A stretch of DNA of 64,000 nt from contig NZ_FPJG01000006.1 in NCBI RefSeq assembly GCF_900119165.1, positions 7,664,001 through 7,728,000 on the forward strand. Direction: 5' to 3'. The position numbers were made by a program, and so were the translations under genes. The notes beneath the pieces are model-generated. The model saw nothing but the letters and a program-made list of their open reading frames with translations, had not been told where the DNA came from and did not search any database. This document shows positions 1 to 8,195 of the stretch, piece after piece. Source of the DNA: Amycolatopsis australiensis (GTDB taxonomy: Bacteria > Actinomycetota > Actinomycetes > Mycobacteriales > Pseudonocardiaceae). The number at the start of each line of letters is the position of its first letter. Positions within the stretch are counted from its first letter, which is position 1.

Positions 1-825
1 TGGTACCAGCAGAAGGTCACCGACAAGGAGCGCTACGCGAAGCTGATCGACCGGACCCAGTGGTGGGGACGGCAGATGCTGATCTACGGCGTGCACGTCC
101 ACGTCGGGATCGACCACCGTGACAAGGTGCTGCCGATCCTGGACGCGCTGCTCAACTACGCCCCGCACCTGCAGGCGCTTTCGGCGTCTTCGCCGTACTG
201 GGGCGCCGAAGACACCGGGTACGCGTCGAACCGGGCGCTGATGTTCCAGCAGCTGCCGACGGCCGGGCTGCCGTTCCAGTTCCGGAAGTGGGCCGAGCTG
301 GAAAGCTACGTCGAGGACATGTTCACCACCGGCGTGATCGACCACTTCTCGGAGATCCGCTGGGACATCCGGCCCGCGCCCCATCTGGGCACGATCGAGA
401 TGCGCGTCTGCGACGGGCTGCCGACGTTGCAGGAGGTCGGCGCGATCGCGGCGCTCACCCAGTGTCTGGTCGACGACTTCAGCGAGCGCCTGGACGACGG
501 CGAGATCCTGCCGACGCTGCCGCCGTGGCACGTCCAGGAGAACAAGTGGCGCGCGGCCCGCTACGGCACGGACGCGATCGTCATCCTCGACGCGGCGGGG
601 CGCGAGCGGCTGGTGACCGATGACGTCGTCGATCTGCTGGACCGGCTGGAGCCGGTGGCGCGGCGCCTAGACTGCGTGGCCGAACTGCGCGACGTCGAGA
701 CGATCCTGCGGCACGGGCCGAGCTACCGGCGGCAGCGGGCGGTCGCGGAACGGCACAAGGGCAGCCTCAAGGCCGTGATGGCGTCGCTGGTCGCGGAGAT
801 GCGGGACGGGGTCGTGCGGGACTAG
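1..825 (+). CDS. YbdK-type carboxylate-amine ligase (GCS2 family), 5'-truncated
   Basis: This is the C-terminal 274 codons of a glutamate-cysteine ligase-like enzyme; the reading frame is open to base 1, so the true start lies upstream of the window. The segment GVHVHVGI near the start and the stretch around RPAPHLGTIEMRVCD are typical of the GCS2 fold (ATP-dependent joining of a carboxylate to an amine, classically glutamate to cysteine). Similarity is closer to the YbdK/Rv0433 branch than to EgtA, and the physiological substrate of that branch is uncertain. Its stop shares two bases with the stop of the convergent Nudix gene, so there is no room for a terminator. Confidence 0.85.
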   Translation, partial: WYQQKVTDKERYAKLIDRTQWWGRQMLIYGVHVHVGIDHRDKVLPILDALLNYAPHLQALSASSPYWGAEDTGYASNRALMFQQLPTAGLPFQFRKWAELESYVEDMFTTGVIDHFSEIRWDIRPAPHLGTIEMRVCDGLPTLQEVGAIAALTQCLVDDFSERLDDGEILPTLPPWHVQENKWRAARYGTDAIVILDAAGRERLVTDDVVDLLDRLEPVARRLDCVAELRDVETILRHGPSYRRQRAVAERHKGSLKAVMASLVAEMRDGVVRD

Positions 826-1664
826 AGCTCGTCGAGCTGGCTGCGGAGCGTGCCGGGGCCGAGGATCGACGCGCCGAGGGCCTCGACGCGCCGTCGCAGC
901 TCGCGGTCGGCGGTCGCCACCAGGACCTTGGCTTGCTGCCGGGCGACGACCTCGACGATCTTCGAGTCGCCGTCGGTGTCCGCGGCGACGACCTCGACAC
1001 CGGGGACGCCGGTGACGTGCTTGGCCTGGCCTTCGACGACCAGGACGACCCGCGGCCACCAGGTCACCGCGGCGTCGTCCGGGTCCGGCACGCCGGCTTC
1101 GGCGAGCTTCGCGAGCTGGTCGCGGAGGCGTTCGGCGGCACCGTGCCGGTCGCGCCACCAGCCGTCCGGCCGCGAGCCGACGACGTTGGCGGCGTCGACG
1201 ACCAGCACCAGCTCCTGCCCGGCACGGTCACGCAGGGCGGGCCAGGCGGCGGCGAAGTCGTGGTGCAGCCGGTAGCCGGGCACGTCGTCGGGGTCCACCC
1301 AGCGCACCTCCGCACTTTCGGTGTTGGCGACCCGCGCCTCGGCCCCGTCGGCGAGGGCGAGCACGGTGGTGTAGCTCCACTCACCATGATCCACCACGGA
1401 GGCGGCGACCGCCCGGAAGGCGTCGGCGGGCACGGAGGCCTCTTCGAAGGCTTCGCGGGCGGCGGCGCTCCTGGCGGTCTCGCCGGCCTCGATGGCGCCA
1501 CCGGGCAGCGCCCAGGTCCGGCCGTGGTGCACCCACCAGGCGCGGCGCTGCAGGAGGACACCGCGAGCGGGATCGACGAGCAGCAGGCCGGCGGCACCGT
1601 AGCGGCCCCAGTGCAGGTGCCCGCAGGAGCAGCGGACGAAGACACTCGCGGAGGGCCGGCTCAC
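822..1664 (-). CDS. Nudix hydrolase fused to a NYN/PIN-like nuclease domain
   Basis: A 280-residue protein with three parts. Residues 12-18 (CSCGHLH) look like a small metal-binding knuckle. A Nudix domain follows with the box at about 56-78 (GAIEAGE, then REAFEEASV); it keeps the catalytic REaxEE glutamates but has Ser where the consensus has Gly. Residues 152-280 resemble a NYN/PIN-like nuclease, with VVDAAN at 155-160, an acidic pair around D231/D233 and TADRELRRRV at 251-260. Nudix domains hydrolyse nucleoside-diphosphate-linked substrates and NYN domains cut RNA, so a role in nucleotide or RNA turnover is an inference. A longer start at 1739 exists, but it would run through the palindrome at 1696-1743, so the GTG at 1664 is preferred. 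Confidence 0.75.
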   Translation of the reverse strand: MSRPSASVFVRCSCGHLHWGRYGAAGLLLVDPARGVLLQRRAWWVHHGRTWALPGGAIEAGETARSAAAREAFEEASVPADAFRAVAASVVDHGEWSYTTVLALADGAEARVANTESAEVRWVDPDDVPGYRLHHDFAAAWPALRDRAGQELVLVVDAANVVGSRPDGWWRDRHGAAERLRDQLAKLAEAGVPDPDDAAVTWWPRVVLVVEGQAKHVTGVPGVEVVAADTDGDSKIVEVVARQQAKVLVATADRELRRRVEALGASILGPGTLRSQLDEL

Positions 1665-1695
1665 CCGACCAGCGTGGCACACTTCCCACCACCAC

Positions 1696-1743
1696 GGTCG
1701 TGAGTGGGAAACCGGGTTAGAACACTGTTTCTCACTCACGACC
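1696..1743. repeat. Long imperfect palindrome with TCGTGAGTG arms
   Basis: The 17-base arms at 1696-1712 (GGTCGTGAGTGGGAAAC) and 1727-1743 match as an inverted repeat at 16 of 17 positions. The 14-base centre itself holds a GTT/AAC pair. It lies between two genes on the minus strand, downstream of the membrane-protein gene and upstream of the Nudix gene. It could be a terminator, an operator, or one copy of a dispersed palindromic repeat; the sequence alone does not decide. Confidence 0.7.
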
Positions 1744-1770
1744 AGCTGTGGCAGGCCCGGAACCGGCGCG

Positions 1771-2049
1771 TCAGCCGCGCGGCGTTCGGCGGTCTTGGCG
1801 ATCCCGGCGGCCTCGGCGGCTGCCGAGGAACGCCGCCAGGAAGATGCCCACCGTGCAGCCGCCGAGCAGGATGCCGGCCATCACCGGAGCCGGGACCAGC
1901 GGCTCGACCAGGAAGTGCCCGACGATGGTCCAGCCCGCGAGGGCAACGGAACCGGCCACCGCTCGCCACCTCGTGTTCCGCGCCCCCTGCTCCCAGACGA
2001 TCCCGGCTACCGCCACGGCAACGCCACCCAATCCGATCAACAGGTTCAT
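1771..2049 (-). CDS. Small membrane protein
   Basis: A 92-residue protein with three hydrophobic stretches (about residues 3-18, 32-48 and 53-75) and a charged, arginine-rich tail after the last one. The ATG at 2049 follows a GGGG-rich segment; an in-frame ATG at 2067 is a possible longer start. It starts 50 bases after the glucokinase gene on the same strand and may be the last gene of that operon. I do not recognise the family, and no function can be given beyond membrane location. Confidence 0.55.
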   Translation of the reverse strand: MNLLIGLGGVAVAVAGIVWEQGARNTRWRAVAGSVALAGWTIVGHFLVEPLVPAPVMAGILLGGCTVGIFLAAFLGSRRGRRDRQDRRTPRG

Positions 2050-2099
2050 CCCCCGCACCCCGAGCATGGAGATACCCGGTTCACGGCCGGGTGACACGG

Positions 2100-3053
2100 T
2101 CAGACCGGCGCTTTCGCCGCCTCCAGGGCCAGGGCCGCCGCGCCGACGATGGCCGTGTCGTCGCCCAGGTGGGCCGTCCTGATCCGCGCCAGCGGGCGGT
2201 GCCTCGCCCCCGTGATCGCGCCCGCGTAGTGCTCTCGGGCTTCGTCCAGGAACAGCGGTGCCGACTCCGACACGCCTCCGCCGATCACGATGATCTCCGG
2301 GTCGAACACGTCCGCCACCAGGGCCAGGCCCTCGCCCAGCCACTTCGCCAGCTCCGCCATCGCCAGCTGGGCGATCGGGTCGCCGTCGCGGGCCGCGCCG
2401 GCCACCCGGCGGCCCGTCACCGAGCCCGGGTCGCCCGCCACCTGCTGGGCCAGCACCGTCGAGCGGCCCGGGTGCCGGGCCAGCAGCTCCACCGCCGTCG
2501 CCGCCAGCGCCGTTCCGCTGCAGTACCGCTCCCAGCAGCCGTACTTGCCGCACGGGCACGGGCGGCCGCCGCGGACCACCGTCAGGTGGCCCAGCTCCGG
2601 GGCGACGCCGTACGCGCCCCGGTACAGCTTGCCGTCCAGCAGCAGGCCCGCGCCGATGCCCGTGCCCAGCGCCACCAGCGCCGCCACCTGGGCGCCGCGG
2701 GCCGCGCCGAAGCGGTGCTCGCCCACGATCGCCGAATTCACGTCGTGCTCCAGCAGCACCGGCAGGCCGACGCGCTTCTCGATCCGGTCCGCGACCGCGG
2801 CGCCGCGCCAGGCCAGGTGCGGCGCGAACATCACCGACCGGCGGTCGCGGGCCACGAAGCCCGCCACCGCCAGGCCGACGCCCGCCACTTCGTGCCGGTT
2901 GCGCAGGTCCTCGACCACGCCCGCGATGGCGTCCTCGAGGGCACCTTCCTCGCTCGGTGTCGCGACGCGAGCCGTGTCGAGCAGGGAGCCGCGCTCGTCC
3001 ACCACGCCGGCCCGGACACTCGTCCCGCCGACGTCCACCCCGATCGTCCGCAC
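2100..3053 (-). CDS. glk: ROK-family glucokinase
   Basis: A 317-residue kinase that phosphorylates glucose to glucose 6-phosphate with ATP in the cytoplasm. The N-terminal phosphate-binding loop DVGGTSVRAG (7-16) is followed by the catalytic aspartate in EHDVNS (D104). The ROK zinc site is complete: H156 in PELGH, and C166, C168 and C173 in CPCGKYGCWE. Length is normal for actinobacterial glucokinase. It follows the small CxxCxxC gene with no gap, an arrangement like SCO2127-glkA in streptomycetes, where glucokinase also takes part in carbon catabolite repression. Confidence 0.92.
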   Translation of the reverse strand: MRTIGVDVGGTSVRAGVVDERGSLLDTARVATPSEEGALEDAIAGVVEDLRNRHEVAGVGLAVAGFVARDRRSVMFAPHLAWRGAAVADRIEKRVGLPVLLEHDVNSAIVGEHRFGAARGAQVAALVALGTGIGAGLLLDGKLYRGAYGVAPELGHLTVVRGGRPCPCGKYGCWERYCSGTALAATAVELLARHPGRSTVLAQQVAGDPGSVTGRRVAGAARDGDPIAQLAMAELAKWLGEGLALVADVFDPEIIVIGGGVSESAPLFLDEAREHYAGAITGARHRPLARIRTAHLGDDTAIVGAAALALEAAKAPV

Positions 3054-3455
3054 TCAGCTCTCCCACTCGTCGCGCCGGCGGACGGTGATGTGCTGGACCC
3101 GCGGCGCCGTTCGCGGGTCCGCGGGCCGCGGCGCCGGCCGGAACCCGGGCATGTGCACGCCCGCCTCCGGCTCCCAGCGGTCGGCCAGCACCGCGCGCAG
3201 CAGGGCGACCAGCTGAGCCAGCTGCTCGGCCAGCCGCGCGACCAGCTCGGGGCGCTCACCTCGCACAACGGCGACGATCGCACACAGCGGACACCAGCCG
3301 CACGCCGAACCGTCCGCTTTCGCCTCGTCCGGCGTGCCGTGCCCGGCCGCGAGCACACCCTCCAGCCAGGGCGCCGCCTTCTCGACGACCAGCTCGGCGA
3401 GCAGGCGGATCTCCTCCGCCAGCCGCGGCCCGGCCGTGTCCTCCGCTTCGCTCAC
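3054..3455 (-). CDS. Conserved small protein upstream of glucokinase (SCO2127-like)
   Basis: A 133-residue soluble protein. Its clearest feature is CGWCPLC at residues 52-58, a CxxCxxC cluster suited to binding zinc or a redox function. A helical region (68-91) and a basic C-terminus (VRRRDEWES) follow. The GTG start overlaps the stop of the ArsA-like gene (GTGA), and the stop abuts the glucokinase gene, so all three are probably translated together. By position and size it matches SCO2127 of Streptomyces coelicolor, a gene reported to influence glucose repression. Its biochemical activity is unknown. Confidence 0.7.
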   Translation of the reverse strand: MSEAEDTAGPRLAEEIRLLAELVVEKAAPWLEGVLAAGHGTPDEAKADGSACGWCPLCAIVAVVRGERPELVARLAEQLAQLVALLRAVLADRWEPEAGVHMPGFRPAPRPADPRTAPRVQHITVRRRDEWES

Positions 3456-4579
3456 CCGCGTCCCCGGTTCCCGGCCAGGTGCACCACCAGGCCGTCGGCG
3501 TCGGATTCCGCGCCGGTGATCCGGCACGGCCGCAGCGACTCCGGCAGCGCGATGAGCCTGCGGAAGCCGTCCACGGTGATCGCCAGGTCGTCGTCGACGC
3601 GGGCGAGGTCGACCTCGGTGTCCCGCGCGAGCGGGATCGTGACGCGCAGCGTGTACCCGTCCGGGGCCGGGCGCACGCGCAGCAACGGGGTGACGGGCCG
3701 CCCGTCGCCCGCCAGCGGGTCGCCGCCGTGGTAGAGCTCGCCGGCGATCTCCAGCAGCGCGGGCAGGCCGACCGGCTCGACGGCCCGGTGCTCCACGCGC
3801 ACGAGCGGCGCGACCCCGGCCGCGGTGAGCTCGGCCAGCACGGCGTCCTGCTGCTCGCGGCGCGTGCGCAGCCACGAAGCGGCGCCGCCGCGCCAGATGC
3901 CGGGAACGGGCATCAGCCGGTTGGCGATCAGGCCGTCGACGGCGATGCCGCGCAGGGCCAGCGAGCTGAGCGTGCGCCGCGCCTCGGCGACGACCACCCG
4001 CTCGGGCGTCAGCACCAGCCGGACCGTGGTCACCGACGGCTCGGTCAGCAGCGCGCGCAGGCCGTCGAGGTGGGCGCCGAGCCGGCGGACGGGCTCGGTG
4101 ACGCGCCGGCCGAACACGCGGGTCAGGTAGCCGGAAACGGCTTCGGGCAGGGCGAGCAGCCGCAGCGTCTCGGCCGTCGGCCCGCAGTCGACGACCACGG
4201 TCTCCCACGGCCCGTCCTCGGCCAGCCGGCGGACCTCGGTCAGGGCAAGCAGCTCGTCGACGCCGGGCAGGACGGTCAGCTCTTCGGCGTCGAGGGTGTC
4301 CAGGCCCGCGCCGGCCAGCGCGGCCTGCAGCTCGGCGCGCAGCCGGTCCCAGGTGGCGTCCACCAGCGTCCGCGAGTCGATCTGCACGCCCGAGAGCAGC
4401 GTGTCCACTTCGGACGGCTCGGCGCCGAGCGGGCGGCCGAAGGCGTCGCCGAGCGAGTGCGCCGGGTCGGTGGACACGACGAGGGTCTTCCTGCCACGGG
4501 CGGCGAGGGCGGCGCCGGTGGCCGCGGCCAGCGTGGTCTTCCCGACACCCCCTTTGCCGGTGAACAGCAGGATCCGCAC
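3452..4579 (-). CDS. ArsA-like (GET3/ArsA) P-loop ATPase
   Basis: A 375-residue protein starting with the deviant Walker A loop GKGGVGKTT (8-16), the hallmark of the ArsA/Get3/MinD class. TDPAHSLGDAFG follows as the switch-region aspartate motif, and VVVDCGPTAETLRLL matches the Walker B region. Arsenite-binding cysteines are not evident and no arsenic genes are near, so a pump function is unlikely. Actinobacterial homologues sit in this same context with SRPBCC and glucokinase genes. It probably couples ATP hydrolysis to binding a protein or hydrophobic client; the client is unknown. Confidence 0.82.
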   Translation of the reverse strand: MRILLFTGKGGVGKTTLAAATGAALAARGRKTLVVSTDPAHSLGDAFGRPLGAEPSEVDTLLSGVQIDSRTLVDATWDRLRAELQAALAGAGLDTLDAEELTVLPGVDELLALTEVRRLAEDGPWETVVVDCGPTAETLRLLALPEAVSGYLTRVFGRRVTEPVRRLGAHLDGLRALLTEPSVTTVRLVLTPERVVVAEARRTLSSLALRGIAVDGLIANRLMPVPGIWRGGAASWLRTRREQQDAVLAELTAAGVAPLVRVEHRAVEPVGLPALLEIAGELYHGGDPLAGDGRPVTPLLRVRPAPDGYTLRVTIPLARDTEVDLARVDDDLAITVDGFRRLIALPESLRPCRITGAESDADGLVVHLAGNRGRG

Positions 4580-4583
4580 GCGG

Positions 4584-5021
4584 CTACCCCTCGGCCCGCT
4601 TCTTGAGCTCCTTCAGCGCGGTGTCCATGACCATCTTCTCGGCCTTGCGGCGCAGCAGGCCGATCATCGGCAGCGCCAGCTCGACCGAGAGCGTGTAGGT
4701 GACCCGGGTCCGGCCGCCGCCGAGGTCCTCCAGCGCGTAGCGGCCGTTCTGCGCCTTCTGCATCTGGCCCTTGACGAGGTGCCAGCTGACGCCGAGGCCG
4801 TCGTCGTCCCAGTCGTAGGAGAGGGTGTAGACGTCCTTGATCGGGCCCGCGTCGAGGGTGAGCTTGACCTGCTTGGCCCGCCCGTCACCGTCGGTGTCGA
4901 GGACCTCGGCCTGCCGGACGGCCTTGGCCCATTCCGGGTACGCGGGGAAGTCGGCGATCACGGCCATCACCCGGCTGGGCTCGGCGTCGACCTCGATGGA
5001 CTGTGTGGACTGCTCGGCCAT
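4584..5021 (-). CDS. SRPBCC (START-like) family protein
   Basis: A 145-residue single-domain protein of the helix-grip fold. The opening EQSTQSIEVDAEPSRVMAVI and the pattern YPEWAKAV are typical of polyketide-cyclase/dehydrase-like SRPBCC proteins, which enclose a hydrophobic ligand. It ends four bases before the ArsA-like gene and probably shares its mRNA. The ligand is unknown. Its neighbours suggest a conserved cell-physiology role rather than secondary metabolism. Confidence 0.8.
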   Translation of the reverse strand: MAEQSTQSIEVDAEPSRVMAVIADFPAYPEWAKAVRQAEVLDTDGDGRAKQVKLTLDAGPIKDVYTLSYDWDDDGLGVSWHLVKGQMQKAQNGRYALEDLGGGRTRVTYTLSVELALPMIGLLRRKAEKMVMDTALKELKKRAEG

Positions 5022-5048
5022 GGGTCGAAGCGTAGCCGCCGCGCTTGG

Positions 5049-5843
5049 TCACCAGCGCAGCACGTAGGGCTGCCCGGTCTCCTTGAAGTGCCCCACGTTG
5101 CGGCACTCGGTCAGGCCGACCCGGGCGCGCGGCGCGAGTGGCTGGTGCACGTGCCCGAACACCGACCAGCGCGGCCGCTGGGCGTGGATCAGCTCCAGCA
5201 GCGCCGCCGAGCCGATCTCGCTGCGGCGGGCCACGACGTCGTAGACCAGCTCCGGCACGGCGGGCGGGGCGTGCGTGCAGAGGACGTCGACCGCGGTCAG
5301 CGCGGCGACGCTCGCGTCGTAGTCCGCGCGATCCCGCAGGTAGGGCCGCCACGCGGCGCCCTTGCGGCGGCGCGGGACGACGCCGTCGGGCAGCAGCGCG
5401 CCGCCGACGAACCCGAACCGCAGGCCGCCGATCTCGGCCACCTCGCCGTCGAGCACCCGGATGCCCTCGCCGGCGAACTCGGGCCACAGGTCCGGCGTGT
5501 CGACGTTGCCCGGCGTGGCGTAGGTGGGCGCGGTCATCGCCGCGAACAACGACGCGTACTGGGTGCGGACGGCCTCGTCGACCGCGCCGGCCGGGTCGTC
5601 GAGACCCGCCCAGAGGGTGCGGGAGTAGGCAACGGTTTCGTCACGGCTGCCCTCCCGGCGCAGCCGCGCGAACTCGCCGACCTTCTCCGCGCCGAACAGG
5701 GCGCCCATGATGCCCTTGTCGTGCTCGCGGTAGTCGACGAAGTCGATCAGGTCGCCGAGCACGACCAGGGCGTCGGCCCCGTCCCCGGCGCGCTTCAGCG
5801 CGTCGGCGTTGCCGTGCACGTCCGAGACGACGTGTACCCGCAC
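5049..5843 (-). CDS. Calcineurin-like metallophosphoesterase
   Basis: A 264-residue enzyme with the ordered metal-ligand motifs of the family: SDVHGN (D8, H10), GDLIDF (D31), THAPP (H191) and GHVH (H231, H233). These bind two divalent metals and hydrolyse phosphoesters. The GTG at 5843 is chosen because an AAGGGA ribosome site lies just upstream and the first metal motif would otherwise be too far from the start. It sits between two SRPBCC genes on the same strand. The substrate cannot be inferred. Confidence 0.85.
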   Translation of the reverse strand: MRVHVVSDVHGNADALKRAGDGADALVVLGDLIDFVDYREHDKGIMGALFGAEKVGEFARLRREGSRDETVAYSRTLWAGLDDPAGAVDEAVRTQYASLFAAMTAPTYATPGNVDTPDLWPEFAGEGIRVLDGEVAEIGGLRFGFVGGALLPDGVVPRRRKGAAWRPYLRDRADYDASVAALTAVDVLCTHAPPAVPELVYDVVARRSEIGSAALLELIHAQRPRWSVFGHVHQPLAPRARVGLTECRNVGHFKETGQPYVLRW

Positions 5844-5854
5844 CCCTGGTCCCT

Positions 5855-6265
5855 TCAGCCCTCGCCCCGCGGAGGAACGCCGGGCTCGCGCCCGTCCTCC
5901 AGGATCTCCTTGAGCCCGAGTGCGATCGCCTTCGCCGCGCGGGCCCGCCGGTCGAACTCCCGGCGCAGCTCCCGCGGCGCCGGCACCCGCGGTGCCCCGG
6001 CCGCGTCGGCGGGCGTCGCCCGCAGGAAGTAGTGCAGCAGGGTGCCGTCGAGCACCGGCTCGAGCCAGACCTCCATCGTACCGACGAGCGCGCCGGTGAC
6101 GGTCCAGCGCAGGCCTTTGTCGCCGCGGTCGGTGTAGACCTGGAGGACCAGGTCGGGCCAGTACCGCGGCCACGATGCGGGATCGGCGAAGGCGGCGGCC
6201 ACGGTGGACGGCGGGACCGCGAGGAACGTCTCGTCGACGACGTCGATGGCGGGCGGTGCGTTCAC
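5855..6265 (-). CDS. SRPBCC family protein, second copy
   Basis: A 136-residue helix-grip protein (VDETFLAVPPSTVAAAFADP, then WPRYWPDL). It is the first gene of the minus-strand run that ends at glucokinase and is distinct in sequence from the SRPBCC gene at 4584-5021. A GTG start at 6265 fits the domain boundary. Two SRPBCC proteins flanking a phosphoesterase suggest handling of a small hydrophobic molecule, but this is only context. Confidence 0.75.
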   Translation of the reverse strand: MNAPPAIDVVDETFLAVPPSTVAAAFADPASWPRYWPDLVLQVYTDRGDKGLRWTVTGALVGTMEVWLEPVLDGTLLHYFLRATPADAAGAPRVPAPRELRREFDRRARAAKAIALGLKEILEDGREPGVPPRGEG

Positions 6266-6392
6266 GTGCGAAGAATGTCACGCCCTCGCCGTGCACCGGC
6301 GATCAGCATGGTCTTAAGGTGCTCACCACGCTAAGTTGACTGGCGGGTAACAGCGGTGTCGCCCACCGCACGCGTTGAACACGGAGGTCCAC

Positions 6393-8189
6393 GTGCGCGA
6401 ATACAGCGCTCCCGCCGGGAAGCCGGTGGCCGACGACGAGAACATGTCCGATGTCGTCTGGGCGAACGCCGAGCGGTTCTCGGACGTGGTGAGCTTCCGC
6501 CGCCAGGTGGACGGCACCTGGCTGGACGTGACCGCCAAGGAGTTCGCGGCCGAGGTGCTGGCCGTGGCGAAGGGCCTGGCGAAGTCCGGCATCGGCCGCG
6601 GCGACCGCGTGGGCCTGATGTCGAAGACCCGCTACGAGTGGACGCTGATCGACTTCGCGATCTGGGCCGCCGGTGCGGTGACCGTGCCGATCTACGACAC
6701 CTCCTCCCCCGAGCAGGTGGCCTGGATCCTCTCCGACTCGGCCGCGAAGGCCGTGTTCGTCGAGACGACCGGGCACGCGAAGGCCGTCGACGAGGTCCGC
6801 GACCGGCTTCCGGAGCTGGCGAACACGTGGCAGATCGAAGGCGACGCCCCGGCCGTCGAGACGCTCGCCGCGCTCGGCGCGGAGCTGTCCGACGACGAGC
6901 TGCACGAGCGCCGCCGCGAGGTGACCGCGGACGACCTCGCCACCATCGTCTACACCTCGGGCACCACCGGCCGTCCCAAGGGCGTCGAGCTGACCCACCG
7001 CAACCTGCTGGCCGAGATCCGCGCCGACATCGAGGCGTTCCCGCAGCTGATGGAGCAGGGCAACTCGCTGCTGTGCTTCCTGCCGCTGGCGCACGTGCTG
7101 GCCCGCGCGATCGCCGTCACCGCGCTGACCGCCCGCGTCACGCTCGGGCACACCCCGGACGTCAAGAACCTGGTCGCCGACCTGGGCACGTTCCGGCCGA
7201 CGTTCGTGGTCGCGGTGCCGCGCGTGTTCGAGAAGGTCTACAACTCGGCGAAGCAGAAGGCGCACAGCGAGGGCAAGGGCAAGATCTTCGACGCCGCCGA
7301 GGCCGTGGCCGTCGCCTACAGCGAGGCGCAGGACTCCGGCGGCGCCGGGCTCGGCCTGAAGCTGAAGCACCTGGCGTTCGACAAGCTCGTCTACGGCAAG
7401 CTGCGCGCGGCCCTCGGCGGCCGCTGCGTCGCGGCCGTGTCCGGTGGCGCCCCGCTGGGCGCGCGGCTGGCGCACTTCTTCCGCGGCATCGGCGTCCCGG
7501 TGTTCGAGGGCTACGGCCTGACCGAGACGTCCGCGGCGGCGAACGTCAACACCCAGACGGCGTTCCGCGTCGGCACGGTCGGCAAGCCGGTCAACGGCAC
7601 GTCCGTCCGCATCGCCGACGACGGCGAGGTGCTCCTCAAGGGCGACGTCGTGTTCCGCGCGTACTACAACAACCCGCAGGCGACGGCGGAAGCGCTCACC
7701 GACGGCTGGTTCCACACCGGCGACCTGGGCGAGCTGGACGACGACGGGTTCCTCAAGATCACCGGCCGCAAGAAGGAGATCATCGTGACGGCGGGCGGCA
7801 AGAACGTCGCCCCGTCCGGCCTCGAGGACACGATCAAGGCGGCCCCGCTGATCAGCCAGGCCATGGTGGTCGGCGACCAGCGCCCGTTCATCGCGGCGCT
7901 GGTGACGGTGGACGAGGAGTACTTCCCGTCGTGGAAGTCCCAGCACGGCAAGCCCGCGTCGGCGACGGTGGCCGAGCTGGCCTCGGACCCGGACCTGCTC
8001 GCCGAGATCCAGGCGGCGGTGGACGAGGCGAACAAGTCGGTGTCCAAGGCCGAGGCGATCAAGAAGTTCACGGTGCTGGCCCACGACTTCACCGAAGCCG
8101 GCGGCGAGATCACGCCCAGCCTGAAGCTGAAGCGCAACGTCGTCTCGAAGAACTACGCGGACGCCATCGAAAGCCTGTACCGGAAGTAG
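6393..8189 (+). CDS. Long-chain fatty-acid-CoA ligase (AMP-forming)
   Basis: A 598-residue adenylate-forming enzyme of the FadD15/FACL class. The phosphate loop YTSGTTGRPKGVEL is at about 186-199, GYGLTETSAAANVN is the A5 motif, FHTGDLGELDDDGFLKITG the hinge region and GRKKEIIVTAGGKNVAP the C-terminal core. It activates fatty acids to acyl-CoA through acyl-AMP. The GTG at 6393 is preferred over an upstream in-frame TTG at 6375 because GGAGG (6383-6387) is correctly spaced for it. The gene is divergent from the SRPBCC operon. Confidence 0.9.
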   Translation: MREYSAPAGKPVADDENMSDVVWANAERFSDVVSFRRQVDGTWLDVTAKEFAAEVLAVAKGLAKSGIGRGDRVGLMSKTRYEWTLIDFAIWAAGAVTVPIYDTSSPEQVAWILSDSAAKAVFVETTGHAKAVDEVRDRLPELANTWQIEGDAPAVETLAALGAELSDDELHERRREVTADDLATIVYTSGTTGRPKGVELTHRNLLAEIRADIEAFPQLMEQGNSLLCFLPLAHVLARAIAVTALTARVTLGHTPDVKNLVADLGTFRPTFVVAVPRVFEKVYNSAKQKAHSEGKGKIFDAAEAVAVAYSEAQDSGGAGLGLKLKHLAFDKLVYGKLRAALGGRCVAAVSGGAPLGARLAHFFRGIGVPVFEGYGLTETSAAANVNTQTAFRVGTVGKPVNGTSVRIADDGEVLLKGDVVFRAYYNNPQATAEALTDGWFHTGDLGELDDDGFLKITGRKKEIIVTAGGKNVAPSGLEDTIKAAPLISQAMVVGDQRPFIAALVTVDEEYFPSWKSQHGKPASATVAELASDPDLLAEIQAAVDEANKSVSKAEAIKKFTVLAHDFTEAGGEITPSLKLKRNVVSKNYADAIESLYRK

Positions 8190-8195
8190 CGGGGT

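Noticed and set aside
3452..4579. Arsenite efflux ATPase
   Set aside because: The fold is ArsA-like, but there are no evident arsenite-binding cysteines and no arsB, arsC or arsR nearby.
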